Source: Alistipes sp. (lineage in GTDB: Bacteria > Bacteroidota > Bacteroidia > Bacteroidales > Rikenellaceae). Taken from it: a stretch of 64,000 nt of DNA. Where the stretch lies: positions 1 to 64,000 of the forward strand of contig JAIDUK010000003.1 in the NCBI GenBank assembly GCA_029060215.1, read 5' to 3'. Below, piece after piece: positions 21,276 to 29,265 of this stretch (position 1 is the stretch's first letter; each line of letters starts with the position of its first letter). The position numbers and the translations under genes were made by a program. The notes below the pieces were generated by a model. The model searched no databases. It was not told the origin of the DNA and saw nothing but the letters and a program-made list of their open reading frames with translations.

Positions 21276-22340
21276 TTATTTTTCGGTTAGTTCGGATAAA
21301 TGGGCTCGTATGCTTTCCGCTATTATTTCCCCCAGCTTCGGAGGTACGGCGTTGCCGATATATCTCGATGCTTTGGTGATCGCGACATACTGCTCATCGG
21401 CGAAAAACTTATACGTTTTCGGAAATGTTTGTATAAGGGCGGCCTCTCTGACCGATATCGCACGGTCTTGGGTCGGGTGTCCGAATCTTCCGTTTCCCAA
21501 TCCGGTACATTGGGTAGTCATCGTAGGAGCCGGTTTTTCCCAAACCATTCTGCCGTAAACGCTTCCGAACGAACTGCCGCCATCCGTTTTATGGCATCGT
21601 AGTTTCAACTTTTCCGGCCAATCTTTCCATCCTCCGCCGTACGGAGTATTTCGAATACGATCGAGATTCTTCGGCGACAATGCTTTGGCTCTGTGCAAGG
21701 GATCGTTCGGATCGACCTCTCCGGCTTTCAGTTCCGGCAGGTCGCCTATCGCATCTTTAACGGTTTTATATTCGTTCGGCTTATGCGTAGGCGGAATCAA
21801 TTCGATTTTACCCAATCGCGACGCCAACAGCACCAATCGTTTCCGTGTTTGAGGAATTCCGTAATCCGGACAATATACAGGCTTCACCCAAACTCGATAG
21901 TCGTTTTCTTTCAAAAGATTCACGAAATCGGATAACACCGGTTTATCTTTGAATGCCAGAATTTGAGAGACATTCTCCATCGTGACTATATCGGGCAACG
22001 TATCTTTTACCAACCGTCCGAATTCATATAGCAAATCGTATTTATTCGGATCCTTTTTTTTGTTTTTGAACGCATACGAAGAAAACGGCTGGCAAGGAGC
22101 GCATCCTGCTAAAACCCTAATAGCATCTTTACCGTACATTGCACCGATTTCATTGGCGGATACCGTTTTGATATCTTTATAAATGAACTTCGCTTCGTTA
22201 TTCGTTTCATAGGCATATCGGCATGTGGCATCGAGATCGTATCCTGCAAGTATATCGAAACCCTTGCTTTTCATACCGAAACTCAAGCCGCCGATGCCGC
22301 AAAACAAGTCTATGACTTCTATTTTTCGAGATGCAATCAT
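21276..22340 (-). CDS. DNA (cytosine-5) methyltransferase
   Basis: A 354-residue m5C methyltransferase with the motifs in order: I (VIDLFCGIGGLSFGM), IV with catalytic Cys (LAGCAPCQPFSSYA), VI (IVTMENVSQI), VIII (GIPQTRKRLVLLA), a target-recognition region around 215-290, and X (RYIGNAVPPKLG). All motifs look functional. It heads the operon methylase / GHKL-TIR / vsr. Its ATG overlaps the stop of the upstream phage gene by 4 bases (ATGA), so translation may be coupled to a core phage transcript. No ordinary restriction endonuclease gene is present. Confidence 0.92.
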   Translation of the reverse strand: MIASRKIEVIDLFCGIGGLSFGMKSKGFDILAGYDLDATCRYAYETNNEAKFIYKDIKTVSANEIGAMYGKDAIRVLAGCAPCQPFSSYAFKNKKKDPNKYDLLYEFGRLVKDTLPDIVTMENVSQILAFKDKPVLSDFVNLLKENDYRVWVKPVYCPDYGIPQTRKRLVLLASRLGKIELIPPTHKPNEYKTVKDAIGDLPELKAGEVDPNDPLHRAKALSPKNLDRIRNTPYGGGWKDWPEKLKLRCHKTDGGSSFGSVYGRMVWEKPAPTMTTQCTGLGNGRFGHPTQDRAISVREAALIQTFPKTYKFFADEQYVAITKASRYIGNAVPPKLGEIIAESIRAHLSELTEK

Positions 22341-22672
22341 CTTTTTTTCCTTAAAACTTTACAAATATAATAATTTTGATTCGAATATCTATTCAACACC
22401 CTCCTGAATGAACTGAATTCGGAGTATCTGCGCTTTCCCGTGATGGTGATGTAGAAATCCTCCAACCGTTCGTAAGCCTCCAACTGCGTCGGATAGAGGT
22501 CGCGCATACGGAGGTAGAGTTCCGCGAAGCCCTCGAACGAGAGGAAATGCCGCACTTCGGGTTCGAGGGGATTCATCGCTGACAGTTCCGCCTCGACTTT
22601 CTCGCGCTCGGCGGCGATGACCGGCGAATGATAACGCTTGTATTGTTTTCGGTTCATTTTTCTGCTGCTCAT
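22337..22672 (-). CDS. phage protein next to terminase, 111 residues
   Basis: The product (MSSRKMNRKQYKRYHSPVIA ... MRDLYPTQLEAYERLEDFYI, then ITGKRRYSEFSSFRRVLNR) looks like a small conserved Bacteroidetes prophage protein encoded between large terminase and portal, but I know no function. The last 16 residues (YSNQNYYICKVLRKKR) are AT-rich and unlike the rest. A frame just upstream of the portal gene (18890-18935, SNRFAMFVSNKGKR and stop) has similar length and ending. I infer that the cargo insertion replaced the gene's end. The 5' side is 12 bases from the large terminase stop. Confidence 0.65.
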   Translation of the reverse strand: MSSRKMNRKQYKRYHSPVIAAEREKVEAELSAMNPLEPEVRHFLSFEGFAELYLRMRDLYPTQLEAYERLEDFYITITGKRRYSEFSSFRRVLNRYSNQNYYICKVLRKKR

Positions 22673-22684
22673 AATCGTATCGTG

Positions 22685-24352
22685 TTATAAGGTCAATAAT
22701 CCTCTGTTTTCATACGGGTTGCTCTCGTCGTCGGTCTGTGCCGTCATCCACTCCCCGAGTGCCATGATCGCCGCGACGATGCCGTCGATCTTCTGCGTCG
22801 ATTTCTCCTTGTCGGGTTTGATATTGCCCGCAGGATCGGTCTTGACGAGCGTCGACGCGAGCATCCACCGCAGGACCGGATTGCCGAAGTGTTCGATCTT
22901 CCCGGTCAGCACCAGTTTTTCAAACTCCTTGGTCGGCGCCGACATCGAGCCGTAGCCCTGTCCGAAGGGATTGCACTCCATCCCCTCGTTCTGCAAGTCG
23001 ATGATCGTCTGCGAAGAGTTCCAGCGGTCGTAAGCCGATGTCCGCAAGTCGTAATCGGCTACGATACGCAGGATATCCGCCTTGACGAAGTCGTAATCGA
23101 TGACATTGCCCGGCGTAACGGTTACATAGCCCGTTGCCACCCACTTGTCGTAGTTGATATTCTCCTTGCGGACCTTTTCCAGCATCTTCTCTTCGGGAAT
23201 CCAAAAGTACGGCAGCAATTGGAAACGGTCGTTCTCGTGGAAGAGCAGCACGTAGGCCGTAATGTCCGATACGTTCGAAAGATCCAAACCGCCCCAGCAG
23301 GCGCAGCCTTTCAGGTCGGCAGGGTCGGTCGTACCGATACACTTCAGCCAAACGTCGTCGAGTATCCACGTCCGCTCGGCATCGACCCACAGATCGACGT
23401 TCTTCGTCATCACGTTGCGGACGGCTTCGGGACGGTTCTTGGCGTCTTTCACTTGGTCGGCGAGGTAGTCGGCGCTCAAACTCACGCCGAGGTTGGGATT
23501 GGCCTTGATCCACATCTTCGGGTCGTCCCACTCCGATTTATCGTCGAGCGTGTAGATGATGCCGAATAACGAATCGTCCTCGTTCACGCCGCGCAGCACT
23601 TTGATGACGTTCTCCCGATAGGCATAGCATACTCCCGACTTGTCGAAGCCCGCCGTCGTGATGATGAACATCAGCGGTTGCCGCCGTGCGCCGAAAGCAG
23701 ACTTGATGACGTCGAACATTCCGCTGTCCTTGTGGGCGTGGAACTCGTCGATGATGCCGCAACTCGGGTTCAGACCGTCGTGCGTGCCGTAATCGGACGA
23801 GAGAGGCTTCATCGTACCGCCTTTGAGTTCATAGACGATCGAGTTGCGGTATGGCGTAAGGTAGTTTTTCAGATCGGTCGCCTTGACGATCTCCACAGCA
23901 TCCGAAAAGCATATCTTCGCCTGATCCTTGACCGTCGCGGCCGAGTAAACCTCCGGGCGGCTCTCGCCGTCGGCGAAGAGCATATACAGCCCGATGCCGG
24001 CAGACAGTGCGGTTTTGCCGTTCTTGCGTGCGATCTCGATATAAGCGTATCGAAAACGTCGCATGCCGTCGGCATTCTTCCACCCGAAGATATTCCACAG
24101 CACGAACTGCTGCCACGGCTCCAGTCGGAACCGCCGGCCCGCCCATTCGCCCTTGGTATGTTTGAGTTTCTCGATGAAGCGGATAGCGCGCATTGCGGCT
24201 TTTTTATCGAAGTACCATCCTTTGTCGAGCGCACGGTCGAGGTCGGCGTAGTAACGCTCGACGGCGAGGCGGACATACTCGCAGACGAGAATCTCGCCGG
24301 AGCGCACCTGCTCGGCATAAAGTTCGGCGGGATATTTCTTAACGGCAGTCAT
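22685..24352 (-). CDS. terL: terminase large subunit
   Basis: A 555-residue packaging motor of the Terminase_1 (YmfN/HK97) type. The Walker A-like loop is EIARKNGKTALSAG (K113), the Walker B CGIIDEFHAHKDSG (D202, E203), followed by motif III ITTAGFDKSG. The C-terminal RNase-H-like nuclease has acidic residues in CWGGLDLSNVSDI and KIDGIVAAIMALGE. It drives ATP-dependent DNA translocation into the prohead and cuts the concatemer. Length and domain order are normal, and it is 11 bases from the small subunit gene, as expected. Confidence 0.95.
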   Translation of the reverse strand: MTAVKKYPAELYAEQVRSGEILVCEYVRLAVERYYADLDRALDKGWYFDKKAAMRAIRFIEKLKHTKGEWAGRRFRLEPWQQFVLWNIFGWKNADGMRRFRYAYIEIARKNGKTALSAGIGLYMLFADGESRPEVYSAATVKDQAKICFSDAVEIVKATDLKNYLTPYRNSIVYELKGGTMKPLSSDYGTHDGLNPSCGIIDEFHAHKDSGMFDVIKSAFGARRQPLMFIITTAGFDKSGVCYAYRENVIKVLRGVNEDDSLFGIIYTLDDKSEWDDPKMWIKANPNLGVSLSADYLADQVKDAKNRPEAVRNVMTKNVDLWVDAERTWILDDVWLKCIGTTDPADLKGCACWGGLDLSNVSDITAYVLLFHENDRFQLLPYFWIPEEKMLEKVRKENINYDKWVATGYVTVTPGNVIDYDFVKADILRIVADYDLRTSAYDRWNSSQTIIDLQNEGMECNPFGQGYGSMSAPTKEFEKLVLTGKIEHFGNPVLRWMLASTLVKTDPAGNIKPDKEKSTQKIDGIVAAIMALGEWMTAQTDDESNPYENRGLLTL

Positions 24353-24363
24353 ATTGCGATAAC

Positions 24364-24843
24364 CTATTTTATCTCCTCGAACTCGGCGAAGTCGTCTTTC
24401 GGTGTATTATCCGAAAGCAAAGCCGCCACGCGGCTGCGACTGGCAGGCGTCAACCCGAACTCGGCAGCCAGCGCCTTGGCATTGGCGAGCGCCGCTTCCG
24501 CGACCTTGCGTTTGGGGTTGACGACCGTCGCCGTACCGTGTTTCGTCATCACTTCGATGGTGTATCCCTCCTTTTCGGTTTCGCGCATCATGTCGTGGTA
24601 CAGCCCCATTTCGCGAGCGTAGGCGACGACCAAGTCTACACCGACGATGTCGAGCAGGCATTTGTGGATCAACTCCGTCGTCACGACCTCGAACACCTTC
24701 TTTGCCGTACCTTTCAGTCCGGAGCGCGGCAATGCTGCGACGGCAGTTCCGGCAGGAATGGCGTCACCGGTCATCCGGCACGGCTGGTCCGTACCCCGTA
24801 AGGATTTCAATTCATCAGGTATTTTCTTGCGACCTTTCGTCAT
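24364..24843 (-). CDS. terS: terminase small subunit, P27 family
   Basis: A 159-residue P27-type small terminase. The N-terminus MTKGRKKIPDELKSLRGTDQ is the family's opening block (GRK.P.ELK.LRGT). It is followed by AKKVFEVVTTELIHKCLLDI, VDLVVAYAREMGLYHDMMRE and the C-terminal part ALAAEFGLTPASRSRVAAL, also typical of the family. It recognises the packaging start site. A degenerate second copy of the first 20 codons lies at 26190-26291, on the far side of the AAA ATPase gene. Confidence 0.9.
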   Translation of the reverse strand: MTKGRKKIPDELKSLRGTDQPCRMTGDAIPAGTAVAALPRSGLKGTAKKVFEVVTTELIHKCLLDIVGVDLVVAYAREMGLYHDMMRETEKEGYTIEVMTKHGTATVVNPKRKVAEAALANAKALAAEFGLTPASRSRVAALLSDNTPKDDFAEFEEIK

Positions 24844-24888
24844 TTTTATACGGTTTTACAATTGCATTCCTATTTCGCACGGAACGAA

Positions 24889-24915
24889 ACATCCGAGTCT
24901 TGCGAACCCGGATGC
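24889..24915 (-). terminator. hairpin after the AAA ATPase gene
   Basis: CATCCG (24890-24895) and CGGATG (24909-24914) form a short stem 28 bases past the ATPase stop on the minus strand, before the terS start. There is no T-run. Confidence 0.5.
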
Positions 24916-24942
24916 AGTAACATTGAAATATTGTACGAGAAG

Positions 24943-26067
24943 TCAGAATGCCAGACTACGCAGCCATTCGTTCAAGAAGCGATCGTATATGATATATCCA
25001 TTCGGAGCTTTGTATACCAGTTCGTTAGCGAGCAGTTTTTTGATTGCACTATTCACGCTGCTGGCAGCCCGAAGTTTATATTTGGCGATGAATTCTCCGG
25101 CCTGAATCTCCTTGACGCACCCTTCGCGGGCGATGGCTTTGAGTAAGCGAACGCTCCCTGTCGGGTAGGCTGACAACAGACTTTCGTAAGCATAGGTCGA
25201 CTCCTCGACGATCTCCCGAATGGCGAAATCGACCGTTGCGGAGTCGATAGCGACCGAATATCCGTAAAGTCGGTTCAAGATCGCCTGAATATACCAAGTA
25301 TGCCCGTCGAACCGGTCGTAAATCGTGTCGAATACGGTTCGCTCCAGCGCACGATCCTGCCCGGCGAAGAATGCCTCGGCGAAGTCATAGTAAGCCGTTT
25401 TATCGATTCGATCGATCGAAAGCGTCTGCGTACTCTGGTAAAACGGTTTTTTAGCCGAGAGGAACATCTCCTGCATGACATGCTGTTTGCTCCCCGCAAA
25501 GATGAAGTTCACGTTCGGCAGGAACTGAATGTAAGAACGCAACAAGGCCTCGACGCCTTTTTCGGGATATTCGGCAATCTGTTGAAATTCATCGATGGCG
25601 ATATAGCAACGCTTATCCGCCGATTGCAGGTAGTCGAATATCTCCTTGAGCGTAGTTTCCTCCGTTGTCGGAGCGACATCGATCGTCGCCTTGGGCAGTC
25701 CGGTCAGTTCATCGAACGTGAAAACCGGGCGGCAACTCTTGATGAATTGCGCGACACGACCCAACGCCTTCTGCGGGACAGTATCCAATCGTCCCAACAC
25801 TGTATTGGCGAACAGCCGAATGAAGTCCCCGAGGTTCTGCGTCGAATAGATGTCCATGTAAAGCGTTACCGTATCCGGCTGCCGCTCCTGCAATCGGTAA
25901 AAGACATGTCTGATCAATCCTGTTTTGCCTATACGGCGCGGCGCTATCAAGGTCAGATTGCGACCATTGTGCAGCGCCTCGATCATCGTTGCGGTTTCCC
26001 GCTCGCGATCGCAGAAATATGCGGGACTGTAGTAGCCCGAAATCAAAAACGGATTATTCGGCTTCAT
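24943..26067 (-). CDS. AAA ATPase of the archaeal-type ATPase_2 family
   Basis: A 374-residue P-loop ATPase of the type widespread in Bacteroidetes. It opens MKPNNPFLISGYYSPAYFCD, has Walker A TLIAPRRIGKTGLIRHVF and Walker B KRCYIAIDEFQQIAEYPEKG, with a sensor region at NFIFAGSKQHVMQEMF. A C-terminal winged-helix part (SVNSAIKKLLANELVYKAPN, then GYIIYDRFLNEWL) is typical. The cellular role of these proteins is not established; some behave as regulators or in defence. It is inserted between terS and a fragment of the terS 5' end, so it is likely cargo of the prophage. Confidence 0.85.
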   Translation of the reverse strand: MKPNNPFLISGYYSPAYFCDRERETATMIEALHNGRNLTLIAPRRIGKTGLIRHVFYRLQERQPDTVTLYMDIYSTQNLGDFIRLFANTVLGRLDTVPQKALGRVAQFIKSCRPVFTFDELTGLPKATIDVAPTTEETTLKEIFDYLQSADKRCYIAIDEFQQIAEYPEKGVEALLRSYIQFLPNVNFIFAGSKQHVMQEMFLSAKKPFYQSTQTLSIDRIDKTAYYDFAEAFFAGQDRALERTVFDTIYDRFDGHTWYIQAILNRLYGYSVAIDSATVDFAIREIVEESTYAYESLLSAYPTGSVRLLKAIAREGCVKEIQAGEFIAKYKLRAASSVNSAIKKLLANELVYKAPNGYIIYDRFLNEWLRSLAF

Positions 26068-26189
26068 ACTATTTTTTTCATCTTTATCGTTACGATATTA
26101 CCGTAACGCAAATATCGTAACAAAATACGAAACGTCCAATTTTTTCGTACAATATTTCAAAGAACGCATCCGAGAATTATCGTATTCTC

Positions 26190-26291
26190 CTAACTATGCT
26201 TTCCGGTCGGGACGAAGCAACGACCAACCGGCTGATCCGTCCCACGCAAGGATTTCAATTCATATGATAGTCTTTTACGACCTTTCGCCAT
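26190..26291 (-). pseudogene. fragment of a terminase small subunit 5' end
   Basis: The minus-strand peptide MAKGRKRLSYELKSLRGTDQP matches the intact TerS N-terminus (MTKGRKKIPDELKSLRGTDQP) at 16 of 21 residues, then diverges and stops after 33 codons. The DNA match (about 26222-26295 versus 24775-24850) includes a shared AAGGATTTCAATTCAT. The fragment lies directly upstream of the AAA ATPase gene, so the ATPase is bracketed by two copies of the terS start. It is read as a scar of cassette insertion. Confidence 0.85.
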
Positions 26292-26351
26292 TTCATCTTT
26301 ACAGTTTTTGTATTCACATTTCATGTTATCGAATAGAATATCCGCATATAA

Positions 26352-26383
26352 TTTGCCGATACCGGCAAATATTGCTATCTTTG
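26352..26383 (+). promoter_or_regulatory. Fic gene promoter with overlapping palindromic operator
   Basis: TTG (26353-26355), 20 bases, TATCTTTG (26376-26383) is an exact Bacteroidetes promoter. The perfect inverted repeat TTTGCCG-ATAC-CGGCAAA (26352-26369) covers the -33 element and the start of the spacer, a natural repressor site. The HTH-like N-terminus of the Fic protein could be the repressor. Transcription would start at about 26390. Confidence 0.85.
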
Positions 26384-26423
26384 GCATCGAAATCGGAATC
26401 GAACTTGCCGATAGACGGAGTTT

Positions 26424-27311
26424 ATGGAGTATATTTCAGTAGTCGCATTCGCCGAGAAATACGGCATTTCGGAGCGCACGGCGCGTAACTATTGCGCCGA
26501 AGGTAAAATCGAGGGCGCGTTCCTCACGGGAAAAACATGGAACATTCCCGTCGATGCCGCTTTGCCCGCACGCAAACGCCGCCGCTCGAAGTTGTCGCCG
26601 CTGCTGACCGCACTGCGCGAACAGAAGGGAATGCAGTTCAAAGGCGGTATTTACCACAAGACGCAGATCGATCTGACCTATAACTCCAACCACATCGAGG
26701 GCAGCCGACTGACGCACGACCAGACGCGTTATATCTTCGAGACGAACACCGTCGGCATCGAGGGCGAAAGCGTCCGTGTAGACGACATTATCGAAACGAC
26801 GAACCACTTCCGCTGTATCGACCTCGTGATCGACCATGCCGAGGAGCGGCTGACCGAGTCGCTTATCAAGGAGCTGCACGCCCTGCTCAAATCGGGCACC
26901 TCCGACAACCGCAAGGAGTGGTTCGCCGTCGGTGCCTACAAACGCCTGCCCAACGAAGTAGGCGGCAACGAAACGACCGCACCCGAGAACGTAGGCCGGG
27001 AGATGAAAGCGCTCCTTGCCGAATACAATGCCAAGCGGCAGAAATCATTGGCGGATATCCTCGACCTGCACCAGCGCTTCGAGACTATCCACCCGTTTCA
27101 GGACGGTAACGGACGTGTCGGGCGGCTCGTGATGTTCAAGGAGTGTCTGGCCAACGGCATCGTACCTTTCATCATCACGGACGACCTGAAGATGTTCTAC
27201 TATCGCGGTCTGCAACGCTGGCCGGAAGTTCGGGAGTATCTGACAGACACCTGTCTAACGGCGCAAGACAACTATAAGGCAGTACTCGACTATTTCAAAA
27301 TCGAGTATTGA
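26424..27311 (+). CDS. Fic-domain protein with N-terminal HTH-like segment
   Basis: A 295-residue Fic protein. Residues 1-50 (MEYISVVAFAEKYGISERTA, RNYCAEGKIEGAFLTGKTWN) form a MerR/excisionase-like helix-turn-helix. The Fic core has the complete catalytic motif HPFQDGNGRVGR with its essential His. An inhibitory segment (S/T)xxxE(G/N) is present before it as SNHIEG, which places the protein in the class whose inhibitory helix lies N-terminal to the Fic core. Fic proteins transfer AMP or related groups to target proteins. It has its own palindrome-covered promoter and opposite orientation to the phage genes, so it is an independent cargo or addiction gene. Confidence 0.9.
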   Translation: MEYISVVAFAEKYGISERTARNYCAEGKIEGAFLTGKTWNIPVDAALPARKRRRSKLSPLLTALREQKGMQFKGGIYHKTQIDLTYNSNHIEGSRLTHDQTRYIFETNTVGIEGESVRVDDIIETTNHFRCIDLVIDHAEERLTESLIKELHALLKSGTSDNRKEWFAVGAYKRLPNEVGGNETTAPENVGREMKALLAEYNAKRQKSLADILDLHQRFETIHPFQDGNGRVGRLVMFKECLANGIVPFIITDDLKMFYYRGLQRWPEVREYLTDTCLTAQDNYKAVLDYFKIEY

Positions 27312-27475
27312 TTCCGTTCGATATTTCAAAGAGCATTTTATCCTCGCAATACGGATTTTCCGTTTCACTCGATTCTGCACGCGCGTACAGAAGACTTGGG
27401 GCGCGATTGCTTTCCGCAGGGTCCGAAGGATTTTCGACCCCTCCCCGTCTTCGGTCGGGAGCGTACCTCGATCAC

Positions 27476-27515
27476 GCAACTCTTTGATACCCACTGTCGG
27501 GTTTCAGCGAGTTGC
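27476..27515. repeat. inverted repeat between convergent fic and integrase genes
   Basis: Outer arms GCAACTC (27476-27482) and GAGTTGC (27509-27515) enclose an inner ACCC/GGGT pair around CACTGTC. The 267-base gap between fic and integrase has no gene. The structure could be a shared terminator or part of a phage attachment site; a matching attB cannot be seen in this window. Confidence 0.45.
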
Positions 27516-27578
27516 GGAAAATCGCAATGTTTTGTCCGTTAAACACATAGCGTAATTCATTAATTCACTGTACTTCAA

Positions 27579-28514
27579 TCATCGGTGCGGTTTGCCGCCG
27601 CTGTTCAATATCGCATCGCCTATGGTCATCGACGGCGAGTGATGGAGCAGCCGTCGCTGCTGCGCCATCTCGATATAGATGCGCGTGGTCTTCGTATCGG
27701 AGTGTCCCATCATATCCTTGATCGTCTCGATGTCTATGCCCTGTTCGACCATCAGCGCCCCGAACGTGTGCCGCAGCGAGTGCGCCGAAATCTTCGGATG
27801 CGAGATGCCGATACGGGCGAGCCGTTGTTTGATGATCCGTCCGATCGTCTGCCGCACGAGCCGGTTGTCGCATTGCGCCTTGTGGGATGCGAAGAGCGGA
27901 GTGTCGCTGTCGAAGTCCCTATCGGCGATATACTCCTCCAGCCACGCGACCGTGTCGGGATGCAGCACGACGATCTCGTTCTTGTCCGTGCGCCCCTTGC
28001 GCTGGATGCGGAGGATCGGCTGCCCCTCGCGCTCGGCGAAGTCGCCGATGTCGATACGCTCCGCCTCGCAGGTGCGAAGCCCGTTGAAGAGCATCAGCGA
28101 AATCATCAGTCGGTCGCGGCGTCCGATGGCGGTCGAAGTATCGATGCTGTCCAACAGCCGGAACGCCTGCTCCGCCGTCAGCGGCAGTTTGCTGTACTCC
28201 GTATGGCGTTTGCTGCTGCGGATCCCGGCAGCGATATTGTCGTAGTAGCCCTGTCGCTCGCAGAAGCCGTAAAACAGCTTGAGGATCGTAACGAGGCTGT
28301 TCACGGTATAAACGCTCTTGCCTTCGGCTTGCAACTGCTGTTTGTACTCCAAGACGTGCCGACGCTCCGGCGAACGGGTATCGACATCGTGCGCCGACAG
28401 CCACCGGAACCACAGCGCGATCTTGCGCCGGTAATCCCGTTTGGTGGCAGGGAGTATGTCGCACTCCGAAATCCATTCGGAGATGATTTCATTCAGGTTA
28501 AGGGTCGTTCGCAT
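27579..28514 (-). CDS. tyrosine recombinase (phage integrase)
   Basis: A 311-residue tyrosine recombinase. The N-terminal SAM-like DNA-binding domain has TKRDYRRKIALWFRWLSAHD and KLFYGFCERQGYYDNIAAGI. The catalytic core shows FNGLRTCEAERIDIGDF (Arg I), SLRHTFGALMVEQGIDIETI (His-x-x-Arg box) and KDMMGHSDTKTTRIYIEM with the active Tyr. I place the start at 28514 (MRTTLNLNEIISEWIS), because upstream residues to 28574 look unstructured. It probably integrates and excises the prophage. It lies among the HNH/terminase genes and not at an obvious prophage edge. Confidence 0.92.
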   Translation of the reverse strand: MRTTLNLNEIISEWISECDILPATKRDYRRKIALWFRWLSAHDVDTRSPERRHVLEYKQQLQAEGKSVYTVNSLVTILKLFYGFCERQGYYDNIAAGIRSSKRHTEYSKLPLTAEQAFRLLDSIDTSTAIGRRDRLMISLMLFNGLRTCEAERIDIGDFAEREGQPILRIQRKGRTDKNEIVVLHPDTVAWLEEYIADRDFDSDTPLFASHKAQCDNRLVRQTIGRIIKQRLARIGISHPKISAHSLRHTFGALMVEQGIDIETIKDMMGHSDTKTTRIYIEMAQQRRLLHHSPSMTIGDAILNSGGKPHR

Positions 28515-28669
28515 AGTCGTCAGGTCTATGATAAAAATGCAGGCGATACGAAAAGATTTTTTTCCAACAGCCAATCTCTCCCATATTCGATTTACAATAT
28601 CGATTCAAGGTCTTCGTACCGCCTGCTCGCTTTACATCATAGGCATTCGTTTTAGAGGTTCGACATCGT

Positions 28670-28969
28670 TTATCTTCGCTCCCGAGCGCTCTTGCGGTTG
28701 TGGCAAGAGTTGCAGAGGGATTGCAGGTTCTGCAAGTCGAGCGGGGCCCCGCCCCGATTGATCGGGACGATGTGGTCGACCATCTGCGCCGGAGTATGCC
28801 GGTCGTGTTTCAGGCACTCTTCGCACAGCGGTTGCTGCTCCAACTTGACGAGGCGTAGTTTCCGCCATGCGGCGGAACGGTAGAACTCCGTATTGGCGTG
28901 GCGGCGTCCCGACTGCGGTTTATGCTCCGGCAGCCACGGACGGCGGACGGTTTTCTTAAGCTTCGGCAT
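28670..28969 (-). CDS. HNH endonuclease
   Basis: A 99-residue HNH nuclease: LEQQPLCEECLKHDRHTPAQ, MVDHIVPINRGGAPLDLQNL, QSLCNSCHNRKSARERR, with both zinc Cys pairs (CEEC, CNSC), the catalytic DHIVP and the N and second H in place. The basic N-terminus (MPKLKKTVRRPWLPEHKPQS) fits phage HNH proteins located beside terminase genes, which assist packaging. Here it is separated from terS by the integrase, Fic and ATPase genes, which suggests insertion between them. A longer upstream frame exists but overlaps the neighbouring gene; the ATG at 28969 is 2 bases from that gene's stop. Confidence 0.9.
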   Translation of the reverse strand: MPKLKKTVRRPWLPEHKPQSGRRHANTEFYRSAAWRKLRLVKLEQQPLCEECLKHDRHTPAQMVDHIVPINRGGAPLDLQNLQSLCNSCHNRKSARERR

Positions 28970-28971
28970 CG

Positions 28972-29247
28972 TCAGAAGATAATTTCGGGGTTCAACGGCA
29001 GGTCGTGATCCTCGGTCTCGAAGCCGACGATGCGGATGATCTTTGCATCGGGATAGCGTTCGCGAAGTTCGCGAGCGGAGATGCTGTACTTGGCGAAGTC
29101 GGCAGTATAGGCTGCCGGACCGTACTGTTCCGTATTGCGGCGGAGGTTTTCGATCTCGACTTCCGTCCACTTTTCCATCTCGCCGTTATGGGTCACATAC
29201 TTGCGGCGGCCGTCTTCCAAATGATGAATGATTCGTTGCAGTTTCAT
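28972..29247 (-). CDS. small phage protein, 91 residues, unknown function
   Basis: The product (MKLQRIIHHLEDGRRKYVTH, NGEMEKWTEVEIENLRRNTE, PDAKIIRIVGFETEDHDL) has no family I recognise. It is helical at first, then has a strand-like C-terminal part. It lies between the DnaC-like gene, from which it is separated by a MITE-like element, and the HNH gene, 2 bases downstream, so it is in the phage early operon. It has no signal peptide or membrane segment. It could be a small replication- or recombination-linked protein, but no motif supports a specific role. Confidence 0.6.
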   Translation of the reverse strand: MKLQRIIHHLEDGRRKYVTHNGEMEKWTEVEIENLRRNTEQYGPAAYTADFAKYSISARELRERYPDAKIIRIVGFETEDHDLPLNPEIIF

Positions 29248-29265
29248 ATCGTGTTCTGTTTTTTA

